Below, piece by piece: positions 16,336 through 28,346 of a DNA stretch of 54,359 bases. This stretch comes from Chloromonas sp. AAM2 (lineage: Eukaryota > Chlorophyta > Chlorophyceae > Chlamydomonadales > Chlamydomonadaceae). Both the position numbers and the translations under genes were made by a program. Each line of letters opens with the position of its first letter. The first letter of the stretch is position 1. Location of the stretch: contig QAXH01001546.1 in the NCBI GenBank assembly GCA_004335635.1, forward strand, positions 1-54,359, in the 5' to 3' direction. The notes under the pieces are model-generated. The model saw only the letters and a program-made list of their open reading frames with translations, did no database searches and was not told the origin of the DNA.

Positions 16336-19300
16336 TTACTGTGTAAGAACAGCATTGATGCCCTGCTGGGCCAGTAGGGCGCGCAGCAGCATCTGTTGCT
16401 CTGAGGGACCGAGCATGAGCTTCACTCCATTGTCATCACCAGCACCATTTCCTCCTCCAGTGATGCTCAGACGTCCGCTGTTGTTGCCACTGTTGCCAGC
16501 AGGGGGCATCAGGGCCTGCGAAGCCTGGGGAATCTGTACAGCATTCCATTGCACAGGCGCTGGCTGAGCCTGCTGTTGCATGCCTGAGCTGTCACCACCT
16601 TGTGCCACCTGGCCTGATCCGCTGCCCATGTTGGTTGTTGACTGCGGCGGCACAGTTAGCATCAGCCCTCCTGGCCCGTGCACCAGCGTCACGGGAAACT
16701 GCTGCTGGTAACCACCGCCATTGGCTCCACCAGACCCTGAGTTGCTTGGCAGAGTGTTGGGCTGCGCTTGCATCATCACACCGCTAGCGCCCATCTGACC
16801 AGTGGTTGCGCAGCCACCCAGCAGCGTCTGCAGCTGAGCCATACTCACTGTCTGTTGCCCACCCACAATCTGGCCGTTGAAAGGCATCATGTTGCCGCCT
16901 GCAGCAGGCATCTGCATCATACCACCTGCACCACCAGATGCAACCATCATTTGCGGTTGGGGCATCTGCACCTGCGTTTGCTGCTGCGGCTGTTGTGCAT
17001 CCATGCTCAGATTGTTGCCGGTCCAGACCCACTGACCACTGCCGCCGGGTGCACGGATGATTGTACCACCAGTAGCCGCCATGTCTCCACCCGCCTGCAC
17101 CAGCTGCATGCTACCACCGGGACCCTGCTGCCACACAAGCGTGGGTGCTGGCGCTGCAATAATCTGTGGCTGGGCATTGCCCATCATCTGCAGGGCCTGC
17201 CCACTAGCCAGCAGCTGCTGCAGCTGACTCTGGTCCAGCCCATTGCTGCCAGACAGCCCCGGAACCACCAGTGACCCGCCGGAGGGCTGGCCATTGGATG
17301 CCACAGGTGCCACTACAATGCCTGGACGAGTCGAATCAAGCACCACTGTTGGGCGGCTGTCCTGGCTGTTGGAGCCACGGCTGGGCAATGCAGCACCGGC
17401 TTCACGTGCTGCCCCTCCTGTCGCAGGTGCACCATCATTTGCCATCTGGTTATTGCTGTAGCGTGCAAGGTGGCCTGTTGAACGGCGGTGCTGGCCCGTG
17501 GAGTTCTCTGAACGACTGCCTGGGCTGTGGGGGGTTGGCTGCAGAGTAGGTGCAGGCTGCATGGGCTGCGGCTCAAACTGACCCTGGAGGTGGTTGACAG
17601 ACATCAGCACTTGGCCAGCCGGTATCTGAGTGGGCAGACCGCTGCCAGCAGCCCCAAGAGGCAGTGCATTGGGAGCCTGAGACAAGGAGCTGTCATCACT
17701 GGTGCGCTGTGCAGCTGCTTCCACCATCTGCTGCACAAGGGGGTTCAATTGTTGCTGCTCCTGTGGCTGCTGCTCCTGCTTGATCTGGGGGGCCATGCTG
17801 GTTGGGTTTAGCATGCCCCCTGCATCAGCCATGCCAGGAGCTACGGCCGCTGGCAATGACGCCAACCCAGCAGGTGCCTGGAAGTTGTACTGGGGCATCA
17901 TTTGCGACATGTCCAAGTTGGTGCTGAAGTGGTTGCTACTGTGGTTGTGATGGGTTCCCATGACGGTCATGTGGTCCTGCTGTGGGGTGGCCTCGCTCTC
18001 GTTTCCAAACTCATCCGTGACCTTTTGATAGGTAACCTTGAAAAGCTTGGTAGTGGGCGTGTGCTGCTGCTGGGAAGGCCAGAAACCCAGTACATCCATC
18101 ACCTGAAGGTCGGGATCCCACAGCATGCATCGGAAAAGGCTATCTTCTTGTGAATGAATGAATAAATGAGCACCGGTCAAAGCCTCGATGCTTCTTATGC
18201 TTGTGTCACGTCGTAGTGACCAGCAGTGTATGCAACATCAGTACAAGTGCCTGACTGCATCCAGAAAGTATTTCATATGCGCCGCACCTGATGGGCGGCA
18301 ACATTGTTCTCCCACTTGAGCAGTGCCGAGCGCAAGGCAACAGACGGATGAAGACCTGCCTTGACCTCAGAACTGTATAGCCACTGCGAGCAGATTGTCA
18401 TGGCTCAAGTTGGGTAAGTCACCCTCTGTTCAAGCCTGAGTTAGTGTCAGCCCACTGAGCTACAGACCAAACAATGCACAAAGTCATGCTTTGAGCATTA
18501 GGTAACTACCAGTGTTCCAGAATTGGCGAGAATACAAATTTGCGAACCCAAAACCAGGATTTTTGGGCCCAGATATGCGAACCCAAATCGGCCTTGCGCT
18601 CCCTTACGATTTTTTCCGGTTCGACCCAAACTTGAGGTCAGCTCGACGCCCGTAGCTGCACTAATTGCTGCACTACTGCAACCATGGTGAAAAAAGGTGT
18701 CATGAAAGTGCCGACGAGGGCTTGGAAAACTGCAAAATGGCATGAGCTGGTTGACTGGCAACCGCAGCAAGTGGTTGCGCCAGGCTGCCAAAATCGGCCC
18801 GCACCACATGGTTCAATGTGTGGCGTGTTCGAGAAAGCCAGTGTGCCAATCAAGAAAGCAGAGCATGGTGCCAGGATCAGTTGACGAAGAGCGCTGTTCG
18901 CAATAGGCTGCAGGAGAAGCACCTCACTGTGTGCGCACGCCTTTATGGCAAGGAGTTCAAGTGGGGCCCAGAGCAGATCAAGGCAGCCATCAAGGACTGG
19001 GACGCAATGTGCCGTGTCCGCGTGTATGGCATTGCTTAGGCTTCGAGTTGCATGAGCATTCAACAGTGTGCAGAACAATGACTGCATGAGCGCATTGATT
19101 GACTTTGGGAGCATTAGACTTGAATCTTTGCAGCTCTGACCTCAACAGTTGATGCTTGTTACTATGCGTTCAACACACCCGGGGGTTTGGCTTTTTGTAA
19201 TGTGCGATCCCAAACCTGAGGTCCAGGACGGCCAATGTAAAACTTGCGATCCAAAAAATTGGACTTTGCCAAAGTGAAGTCTGGAACACTGGTAAGTACA

Positions 19301-20679
19301 CTAGGCCAACGTGCTTGCCACATTTGATTGCACAATCCGGGCTGATCATACGTTCCACATCACGCTGGTGTGTATTGTGGAGGTCGGACCAAGACCATCG
19401 GCTTTCCTTGCATGGCATCTGACGTGCTCTAGGCACTGCACAATAGACAGCAACTCACCAGAATGCTTTGGGGCTTGTGCATGACTTTGCTCCTCCACGT
19501 GGCATTCTGCAGAGGTTGGAAGCAGAGCACTGATGAGGAAGGAGTGCAGAGACAGCCAGTGAGCAAGAACAGCATGGAACAGCACGTACCCAGTGGTTCT
19601 TGACCGAGTTATCAGTGCGGCCAGGAAGGTAGCGACTGATACGGCACCATTGCGACCCACACAGTGAGTGTTGAGTGGCCAAGATGTACTGCAAACAGCA
19701 TGAAGAGACATGCAATGAATGTCTGCATCCGAACATGTCAAAGTTACGCAGGTGTCTAATGGTTACTGTCACAGCCTCGCAGATGTCTGGTGGTTACTAC
19801 CGTATGCCCTGGTTCTCATGGGCCCAGCTGGCAGCAGGCATGAGGACTGGGTTGCATGGGTCGGCTGGTCTGACTGTACCCACTTCCCTGATGCTCTGCG
19901 GGCATTCGCCACGCGGCTATCGGGCATGCGCGTGCCCAGGTGTGGCAACAGGTTGCGATTGGGCGAAAGCAAATGGTTACATAATCAAAGGTCGAGAACC
20001 CTCACCTCCTCCCGAGCTGACCAATTGCCCTTCTTTGTCCCCTCGTTCGTGTGATTGAGCCACCTGCGCGCAGACATTGCTTAATGGCTTTGCTGGACGG
20101 CTTGGCAAACCGGCAAGTCACAAACGGTAGCAACAAGGAGTGCCCGCGCGCGTGTCTCACCTCTCCCGACATTGTTTTCCAGTCCTGCAAAACAAGGAAG
20201 TGAGCACAGAGGGGTCAGCGAAACTGTCAAAAAGCTATACCCCTTTCTACCTACAAGACAGACACAAGTCTGGGCAATGCCAACAAACGCCTCACCTGCC
20301 AGGGATGTGGGCTGCAATCATAGACCAAGACCTGCATGCAAGCAGCGGGGCCGATATCGTAAGCTTCTGAGAACGGCAACGGTTCCCACCCAAAGCGCCG
20401 AACTTCCGTCCAGCATCCCTGTTCTGTCACCTGGACACGCCGTGCCGTGCAACGAGATCAGACAGTAGCTGATGTTCCTCAGTGCTCCATCTGCAAGGAG
20501 CAGGTCCAGCAGGTGATAGGTGACTTTCGCTCTGCGAAGTTGCGACCCGTGGCAGACAGACTCTGTACGTACCTGACCCAATTTCGGCGCCCATCGCTTC
20601 CATCGTCGTCGTCATCGTCATCCTGGTCCATGCGGCCTCTCTGGAGCATGTCATCGTGAATTCCCATGTAGGGCTGCAT
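16336..20679 (-). CDS. R2R3-type MYB transcription factor with Gln/Gly-rich tail
   Basis: 764 residues from nine phase-consistent exons: 20679-20573, 20490-20431, 20331-20296, 20184-20161, 20063-20006, 19688-19590, 19506-19459, 18383-18288, 18102-16336. After an Asp run come two MYB repeats with Trp at 37/58/77 and 90/109/128: RWSTEEHQLLSDLVARHG, WSMIAAHIPGRTGKQCRERW, then WCRISRYLPGRTDNSVKNHW and NATWRSK. The GKQCRERW and SVKNHWNAT signatures resemble the plant MYB98-like / 3R-MYB group. It should bind DNA in the nucleus. Residues 177-764, in one exon, are Gln/Gly/Met/Pro-rich, like an activation domain. The frame stays open upstream, with an alternative ATG at 21066 that would add 129 residues. 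The hAT element at 18510-19291 sits in the intron after residue 144. Confidence 0.9.
18510..19291. mobile_element. Non-autonomous hAT transposon, 782 bp
   Basis: Begins CAGTGTTCCAGA and ends with its exact reverse complement TCTGGAACACTG, a 12-bp perfect terminal inverted repeat of hAT type (CAG..GTTC). Flanking 8-bp sequences GTAACTAC (18502-18509) and GTAAGTAC (19292-19299) are a target-site duplication with one mismatch; 8 bp is diagnostic of hAT. Sub-terminal GCGAACCCAAA and GCGATCC motifs recur on both sides. Interior frames (for example 18684-18884 plus) show no recognisable transposase or catalytic residues, so it must be moved in trans. It lies in a MYB intron. Confidence 0.88.
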
Positions 20680-21599
20680 TGGACAAGTGTCAATTACAGC
20701 TGCGGCAGTGCGCGTTGTTTGAGGCTGAACTGGAGTGGATATTAACCTGAACAACAGATGGATGAATGCAGCACAGGGTTTCTGGGTTTTCGGATGTTGT
20801 TGGCAGTCGGATGTTCCCAAAACGGTTTTGAGAAAAATTGTTCGCGGGTCGACATTGAGCAGCGAGCGAGCACGCGACCTCGCTGATCCTGCAAAGTGGA
20901 ACAACTCTCTCTTGTGCTGCACGGCGGTTTTGCGACTCCAAAACTGCTTGCACTCGTCTTGCTGCTCCTTCATCAGCATTTTTCTCAATTGCCACCCGCT
21001 GGTTGTAACCACAGATTTAACGTTGAAACACGCGCAGCGCTCATCCTGTACAGCGGGCAGGGACATCAGGCGTCCCACCGGGCTTGGGAACAAAGCAGTC
21101 GTTCTGGCAAAGTCCTGGTGACGTTGCAGATCAGTCACTGGTGATGTTGCCAATCAGCCACCCGAGCTTGTGTGCTGCGCTGTAGTCAACAGTGTTGGTT
21201 TCTGTGCCAATGCAATACTGACATTGTTCAGAGCGATGGCACAGCAATCTCCGGAACGCACCAACATTTGTCATTCAGGAAAAGAATGTCTTTTGAAAGT
21301 GCCCTAGATGCGGAAGTACTAGGGCAGGCCTGGTGTGCAAGCGAGAAGCCGGGGGTGAGGCAGGATGGCATGACAGACAGATAAGCAGAATTGACCGTGC
21401 CCCTGACCCTGACCTTACTCTGGCATGACACGGCAGCTGCTAAGACCAACTTTACTTTGGCACGTGAGCAGCCGACATGGCCCTTGCACCGACAGGCCCT
21501 CGGCAGACTCGGGAAACAACGCTTTCACGTCAAGCCGCACGTCAGTGGTCATCAGCAGTGGGAATCATGCCTATCATGCCTGTGGCCATTCTCGTCTGG

Positions 21600-21624
21600 A
21601 TGTGTGTGTGTGTGTGTCTGTGTG
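21600..21624. repeat. (TG)n microsatellite
   Basis: A run of TG units interrupted once by TC. Confidence 0.85.
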
Positions 21625-21937
21625 TGGATGGGATGGATGCATGCTCAATTCATCGGCCAACCTTCTAGCCGTTCTAATTTGGCCTGCATCGGTGGTGGCC
21701 CTCCCACTGTGCAAGCGCGTGGACTGCCAAACTCTACCTGACCAGCGTGTGCACATGACCACCCCTGTTCAAGGGTTGACGAGCACGTTCCCAGAAGGCG
21801 TACGAAGACAGACTATCAGTCTGCAATGTTGCCACGTACTAGTAGGATGGCGTCAGGTTATTGTGATGGCATGTTGGACGGATAGGAAGATTTGTCATGT
21901 CAGAGGTGCTACACCGTGCGCGCTCTGTAACAAATAA

Positions 21938-22505
21938 CCATTGTGGGGAGGGTCTGCGAAGGTTTCCCCTTCTAGCCGTCCGAGCAATCTTATTCCACCG
22001 CAACGTCCAAGTTTGTGATCTTAAACAACAGCCACGGGCGGCAACCCTCTATTCCCCACACATTTTGACGCATCTGTCAAGGCTGCCTTACAACAAATCA
22101 GCAGCACTCAGGCGCACTCAGGCGCCTAAGACGTATTTGTAACAATCCTGGTAAATGGCGCCTTTGCTTTTCTGTTGTTGCATCAGTCACTGAGTGCTTA
22201 TTATCAAGGTTTTGGAGGCCGCATGCTGCACAAGTACCGTTCGCATCATCAGAGTCCAAACCTACACGTCTGTATTCTGTAAACTGATGCTGTAAACTGA
22301 TGCTGATTCTGATTATGTAAGATTATATGTTTATATGTTATATGTTATATGTGATTATAATCTATATGTTATATCTATAATCTATATGTTATATCAATCT
22401 GTATGTTATATCTAATATGTTTATAGTATAGAGATTAATGCGATCAGTTCTGTCAACTGCGGTATATGAATCCAAACCTCAAGCAACATCCTTGGACAAC
22501 GACGG
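21938..22505. repeat. Dispersed repeat with conserved ends, copy 2
   Basis: Same left end (GAGGGTCTGCGAAGGTTTCC) and right end (GATTAATGCGATCA..ATCCTTGGACAACG) as 13487-13920, in the same orientation, with a different and longer interior containing the AT minisatellite. Looks like two members of one non-autonomous family. Confidence 0.7.
22312..22435. repeat. AT-rich minisatellite (TATATGTTATATC-like units)
   Basis: Degenerate tandem units of about 7-20 bp built on TATATGTTATA and ATAATCTATATG, within dispersed repeat copy 2. Confidence 0.85.
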
Positions 22506-22884
22506 CAACTATTATTTGATATCATCCACCACGCTCCTGAGGTCGCCTTGCACAATACTGTCGCACTGGAACTACCTTTTATACGATTACTGCCAATACG
22601 TCTAAACGCACCCAAACAGATGAGTGAGCAAAAGCACTCTTGGCATGCCACCAGGCCAGGAGAAAGATTGGCCTGTCCACGCGGCTTGCAAATTCAGTCC
22701 AGTTGAAATCGAAGTCCAGTCAAGACGACAGCCATCAGCACCACACTTGCTGAGGCAAAATGCATTGTGATCACGTGTTCCACGCCAGATGCCTTCATGA
22801 TCAGGCCGCCTCGGCCAAAGGCAGGTGCCATGGCCTAGTCAGGGACTGCTGTGGGTGGAGGCGCTGGACATGTGTTACCCAGCC

Positions 22885-25800
22885 TCAGGCCCCTACATCT
22901 CGCACGTCCAGGTGCACTTGCAGCACAGCTGCTGTATGATTGCGCCCGCAGCTCACCTGGGCGCAACAGCAGCCAGCATAGATTTGCAGGACGCACAGAC
23001 GCAAGTACTACAGAACTTTGTGACGGATGGAAGTGCAATGACTCCCAGTAGAAAAGAACACTTAAAAGTGTGAGGACAGCATATCTTGGCTAGCAACGAC
23101 ACCCGTTGGGAACATGCATTCTGACCAGAGATTTGGGCTGGCCAGCAAAGCAAGGTCAACGTGATGCTGGTGGCAGTGAAGCGGAGGCTGCCTGCCATTC
23201 ACCAGTACTGACGGGCTGGTGAACCAGACATACGCATGCAGAGAACCAGCTGGAGCACGCCAGTGACATAACAAATGCATTGGACACCTTTACAAACGCC
23301 GTGTGAACCCGGCCTAACAAGCTGCCACCGGCCTAACAAGCTGCCACCGGCCTAACAAGCTGCCACCGGCCTAACTACTGATGCAAGGTGCTGCAGTGCA
23401 AAACCAATAAGTAGAGATTGTGCGTAGGTTACATCTTCAAGCAGGTTGTCCTAACAGGCCCCACCTGCAATGCCTTCCATGGTTTAAGGTACGACATGCG
23501 CAGGTCGTAGAAACGTTCAGAGCTCGTGTGTATGCGCTGGATGCGTGTGGGCGCCCAGTGATCCCGCCCGTCACCCAGCCCCAGCTGACCTGGAACAGAA
23601 GCACACGTGAGAGGCACAGGTCACTCACTAGTGATCACAGACAAGGCAGTGGTCACGTGCTAAACACATGTCAGGCATTGGACACGTTCCCAACATGGGG
23701 TTTAGTAACACAAAGGTTGTGTGCACGGAAACACATAGTCTTTGCTGGGCTGCAAGTGCATCCCGTGTTATTAACACCTGCCGTGCTAGCTGACCCTGTC
23801 GCGTGGCACACCCAGACCTTTTTCCCACACACTCATCTACACCAGGAAAGAGGTGGGCAGTCTTGACACATCTGGAGCAAAGGTGAAGGGCCATGAGCAA
23901 TCACACACGTTGTCGGCCCTTAGATACAGTGCAGCCAACGGCATGGCTTGTGACCTGATGTTGTGGTCAGCTGTGGCTCGTGTCTTGCATAGCTTGCTAG
24001 CAATTGCAATTGATGTTGTCAATACCATGGTATATCAAACCATGAACGAAACTTTGTCTGTCCATCTATCTATCTGGCTACATATCTATTAACAGGGCAC
24101 GCACTGACCTCTGCTGTTGTCGTCGCTGCTGAACATATCGGTGTTGTATGCGCCCGCCCAGCCCCACGAGTACAGCCCGCCGTCCTCGCCGATGGCCAGG
24201 GCGTGCTTCCAACCGGCAGCTATGGCCTTGCTGCGGGGAAGACTGCGCAGCTCCTGCACGACACGCAATTCACAAGATGGAAGAAATTAGTCGCAAGCAC
24301 GTGGCCGACCTTAACTTGAACAAGTTGAGAACACTGTATGTAGCAGAACACAACAATCAAAGCTTTCCACAAGTTCAGAATTCAGATCTGTACCGTGGAT
24401 GTATAGTGGCACAGCCTGCGCACATCCAATGCTGCCTGTGACATCCAATGCCCAAGTGACTTCCAATGCCCAGGCACAGTGACGCACAGGATGGCAACAT
24501 GCTACGCAGCCTACAATTCCCAAAGCACAAAAGGTATCATACGTCGGACATCATGTGCGCCTGTTGGCTCCAACGATTTCTACACACAGAGACCACGGAC
24601 ACTGGACAACACAAGACTTTTATTCTTCTACCCGAAGAAAAAACAAAGATGTTTGCCAAGTCTGGGACAATTCCTGTGGCCTGACACTGGCGTCGATGGC
24701 AAAAGTGGTGTTGGATCAGTGTCATATTGCATTGGCGTGTGGTGATCGTGTGTGTTGTGGTAGGCAGTGGTGGTGACTGCCAGTACATGTTGGGCAGGAA
24801 GAGGCAGGGAGAGGCGGCCATTGCAGTACAAAGGGCATGACGTGCTGCGCATTGGACTTTCACTCATGCTGATGTGTCATCCATGGAGGGGACAGGCAGC
24901 AATCATAAGTTTGCATTCGGCACCTACGACAAGAGCCTGGATGATATGGCATGCAACGCGTGTGCTGCCTCTGCATCATCAAATGATCAAATCGTTGAAC
25001 CATGCCTGGCAGGCATTCACAGCACATCCAGGGGAGCACTGCTCATGAAACATATGGAAAACATGGTGAGGGCTCAGGTCACAGCCACGGGACCTGTGAA
25101 ACTGCGTGTGATGGGCGTGGCAATGTATGGCAAGGTGCTCTGTGGCGATGCTGATGAGGGTCGTGTTGATCAACCGGGTCGGGAGCGGATCATGTCTTAC
25201 CCAGGTGCATGCTTAAGGGTGGTCACAACACCTGAGGTCATAAGGCATGAACTCATCACATGCATGAATGAGGTGGATTGCCAAGTGGAGACAACAAAGG
25301 ACAGCATCAGGTTCACTGGATACTGCGGTTGAATAAAGCTGAAGTTAAATATAACAGCTGGTGTTAATCACAACTACGGCATATGGCTTCAAAACATGAG
25401 AACGATAGCAGGTGGGCTTACAGTGCTGCATCAGCAATCATCCATTTTGCACCGCACCTGCGGCACTGCCACGGGCACTTTCTGCCAGTGCCCTTCGCCC
25501 TGCGCCAGGGACCCCATCTCGTCCGTGCCCCAGCAGAAGGCGCGCCCGTCCCTGCTCAGCGCCCAGCCGCTCTGGTGGCCCAGGGCAAGGGAGGCCACGT
25601 TGGTCAGCGAGGCTACCTGCGGGGCACACGGCAGGCACTGGTCTTCCATGCGGCCGCCAGGTTGCACATGGTGGATTGGCAAACGACAGGCAATTGTCCC
25701 CCACGCACTCAAGTTGCATTGCACCTGGTGCGTTGGAGATTGGCTGTGACTTGGGGAAACTCATGGGATTGATCAAGGCGATAACTGGTTTTCTTGGCTG

Positions 25801-28346
25801 TGTGCCTTTTCTTGTGTTGTTACCACTCTGGTGACCACGACAAGCTCTCTTGCCACTTGGTCGTGTGATGACTGTTCCGTGCAATTCTGCAGCACTTTTT
25901 GAAGGCATGGGTTTTACCAGGCGTACCTGGCGTGGAAGCATTTCATTGTCGGCTGTGCCGTGCCCTAACTGCCAGTAGATGCCATGGCCCCATGTCCAGC
26001 ATCTGCCAGCATCTGCATGTGGGGACACGTACAAAGTACATGTGCAAGTTGGTGCGCGGTTGGTAGCAGCAGCGATCATGATGCACAACAGACAGAGCCA
26101 ACACCAGCTGAAGGGTCCATTATTAGTGCCTGCACTGTGCATTGGCTAGAGCGACTGCTGCTCCATGTCAGGTCGAACCACCTGTGGACAAACACCACCA
26201 AGAAGGTGGCAATAACAGTTTATATGCGGTGTTGCTCAGGGCTCAAAGTGAGCATGCGTGCGTGTGTGCGTGTTTGTGGCTGCTGTATCTGCGTGCTCGC
26301 CACTGCTATGGTTGCCTACCATCCACAGCGCCCGAGTTGTACAGGCCGGCAGCTAGCTGCAGCACCCGCAGGCCGTCCAGTGGGCCCCTCAGCTGACGCG
26401 GTGACCACTGCACCTGCCGTGCAGCACCTGCATGCGCACGCAATTGCACACAACATGTGCAATGACCTCATTGCACACACACAAGCACACACATTCGCAT
26501 GGCCTCCGGCCGAGCTTGTCCTGCACATCGACATCTTGCGCAGGAGATGATGACACACTGCATACACGAGAGTCCAGCTGCTTTTGTACCCGGCCATCAA
26601 CCATCCATCAGCCATCAGTCGTAGACTTCTTGATGGCCATACCCCACTGCACACGTCAGTGCTCTCCTTGTTCTCTGATGCTGCTTGTCCAATTGCCCGT
26701 TCCGTCATTCATGGCCGCTTGCCCCTTTCGCCAACTCACTTTGTGATCCCGTACCCAGTGCTGCTTGTCCCAGCGCCCCTTCACTCATTTACCTTTCGCC
26801 CCCATGCCCAGTGCCCCGGTGCTGCCGGAACCCCAGCACCAGACCGCCCTGCCGTCACTGCCCAGGGCCAGGGAGTGCTCGGCACCCGCTGACACCTGCT
26901 GTATGCCCGCGCCTGCATGCACACCACAAACAAGCCACGGCAAGGTAGCTTACAAGGTGGCAAGCGGCATGAAACTTTGGTTGTAAAGGTGTACGCTCAC
27001 CAACATGAGATCTGCGCAGATAGTGATGTGCGGACGGAAGTTGATAGTCTTCAAGCATTGCACACTCTATCCTTTTACATGACTCACTCTACCCTTTCAA
27101 ATGCCCATGTCCCCGGTCCAGTGGGCCTGACTGCATTGCATGTGCACTCAGTGACTGGGTCTTGGAGCAATTTAGAATATTCATTCGGCCACGTGCACCT
27201 CTGTCTGTGCCCAACTGCCTACTGCATCGTCATGTGAACCCGGTGCCGGCAGCAGTTGCAGATTCTATCTGCAACTTGCCCTCCACCACAGTTTGATGTA
27301 CCACCCGGGTTTCCCTCTCTCTATGCCCCACCTTGCAGTTCCTTGACCAGCCTTGGGCCGCGGTGCACGTACTCAGACGTAGGTCCAATGCCCAGCTGCC
27401 CGCTCTCATGGCTGCCCCACGCCCACACCTCGCCCGCAGCTGCACCCACAATCACACGAGCCAAAGGCCAGCTAAGCCGGCATGCCACATGCATCATGTA
27501 CATGGCGCTTTGCATGCTTCATAGTGATCTGGAAAGGTTGCATTATGCATGCTGGCACACTATGCAAGCTGAAGACGTGCTGTTTGATGGCTGAACCAAG
27601 TGCTGATACCTCCAGTCTTGAGCACTCGAACGCTTTGCCCCTGCGTGCACGCACTTGTGATGCAGAGGGTGTGATGGTCCCCTGCTGCCACGTGCGCCAC
27701 GGGATCAGGCAAGCCCACCTCCAATGGAACCTGGATTATTCGATCAGAAGCGGGCATGGCCTAGGCTGGAGCCAACCGTTGATTGATGCTATGGTGTCAA
27801 ACCAATCAAACGTGTCCTGATGAAGGCACAACTGCTCTCCAGATTCGGTTCTGTCCTTTTTTTTGCACACCTGAAGCCCACGCATCACATGCCTTGATGA
27901 TGTGTGTGCATGCATGCGCGGTGATGTGGTCTGCTTTAAGCCTGGGTATTGAGGTGTAAAACAGTGACACATGCATGCACAACTGCTGGTGCGTTCCTGG
28001 CACTTCAGATGCACTCACAGCCACAAACTTGTCCTTTTCGCTGTGTCCAAGTTGACCCTTGTCGTTCATCCCGAAAGTGAATAGCGACCCATCGTCTGCG
28101 AAGAACGTAGGCAATGACGCAAACGATCGCACTTGCTGTATGCAAGTGCTGATATCGTCAACAACAAGAGGTCGCACCTGTAACAACTGCTGTATGAGCT
28201 CCGCCACATGCCACGGACTTGATTTGGTACCCACACAAAGAGCCAACAATGCGCAGGAACTGCTGACTGGCGCATGAGATGCCATGGCCAAGCCTGCCCT
28301 TGTAACCATTTCCACATGTAGCCAGCACATTCATGAGGTTGACCAT
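22885..28346 (-). CDS. RCC1-like beta-propeller protein
   Basis: 414 residues from 11 exons, all phases closing: 28346-28178, 28095-28019, 27730-27655, 27439-27332, 26912-26793, 26427-26320, 26012-25927, 25616-25458, 24253-24109, 23589-23465, 22956-22885. RCC1 repeats are clear: CGNGYKGRLGHG, VACGGAHTAVVT, FGMNDKGQLGHS, VAAGDHHTLCIT, AWGSHESGQLG, VSAGAEHSLAL, CWGSGSTGALGMG, WGHGIYWQLGHG, LALGHQSGWALS, IAAGWKHALAIGEDGGLYSWG, RGQLGLGDG, VSCGRNHTAAV. That fits one seven-bladed propeller with no other domain. Members range from Ran exchange factors to UVR8-like receptors; the UVR8 Trp triads were not recognised, so partner and function are open. Start is the ATG at 28346; another in-frame ATG at 28334 is equally good. 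Confidence 0.93.
23309..23375. repeat. 19-bp tandem repeat, 3.5 copies
   Basis: Unit CCGGCCTAACAAGCTGCCA, three exact copies and a partial one, in the last RCC1 intron. Confidence 0.95.
24651..24673. repeat. Hairpin-family arm in RCC1 intron
   Basis: GTTTGCCAAGTCTGGGACAA continues to TTC, one base off the left arm of the 2151-2260 hairpin. Its flanks resemble those of the copy at 4001-4022. It lies just upstream of the nested plus-strand ORF in the same intron. Confidence 0.6.
24883..25332 (+). CDS. Nested ORF of unknown function inside an RCC1 intron
   Basis: 149-residue open frame from ATG 24883, antisense within the RCC1 intron 24254-25457. It has no recognised domain. It reads like a protein, with a balanced composition and blocks such as GALLMKHMENMVRAQVTATG, LRVMGVAMYGKVLCGDADEG and RIMSYPGACLRVVTTPEVIR. 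About 65 bp around GALLMKHMEN closely match the minus strand at 53776-53711, where the same motif reads GALVMKHMEN and is followed by a GTGAGG donor. Matching past that donor suggests a genomic duplication rather than a retrocopy. AATAAA follows the stop closely. It could be a real nested gene, a fragment of a larger gene family, or part of an unrecognised mobile element. Confidence 0.4.
   Translation: MEGTGSNHKFAFGTYDKSLDDMACNACAASASSNDQIVEPCLAGIHSTSRGALLMKHMENMVRAQVTATGPVKLRVMGVAMYGKVLCGDADEGRVDQPGRERIMSYPGACLRVVTTPEVIRHELITCMNEVDCQVETTKDSIRFTGYCG

Larger units (their letters stand above)
20680..22884. other. Region between MYB start and RCC1 stop, repeat-rich
   Basis: Holds the MYB 5' region; its reading frame is open and plausibly coding up to about 21066. 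Also present are a TG microsatellite (21600-21624), the second dispersed repeat copy (21938-22505) and an AT-rich minisatellite. No separate gene was recognised. Confidence 0.55.

Noticed and set aside
16768..17274. 168-codon plus-strand frame opposite the MYB tail
   Set aside because: His/Leu-rich reading of the antisense of Gln/Gly codons; a shadow of the real exon.
18430..18470. Minus-strand GTAGCTCAGTGGGCTG resembling a tRNA/SINE A box
   Set aside because: No B box at the right distance and no tail; isolated similarity.
18638..19114. 158-codon minus-strand open frame inside the hAT element
   Set aside because: No transposase motif and Cys/Leu-rich nonsense-like composition; probably an accidental frame.
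23309..23375. Regularly spaced repeats resembling a CRISPR array
   Set aside because: Units are directly adjacent with no spacers, in a eukaryotic intron; simple tandem repeat.
25438..26142. Long minus-strand frame bridging two RCC1 exons
   Set aside because: It runs through the intron in the wrong frame; the spliced exons 26012-25927 and 25616-25458 give proper RCC1 repeats.
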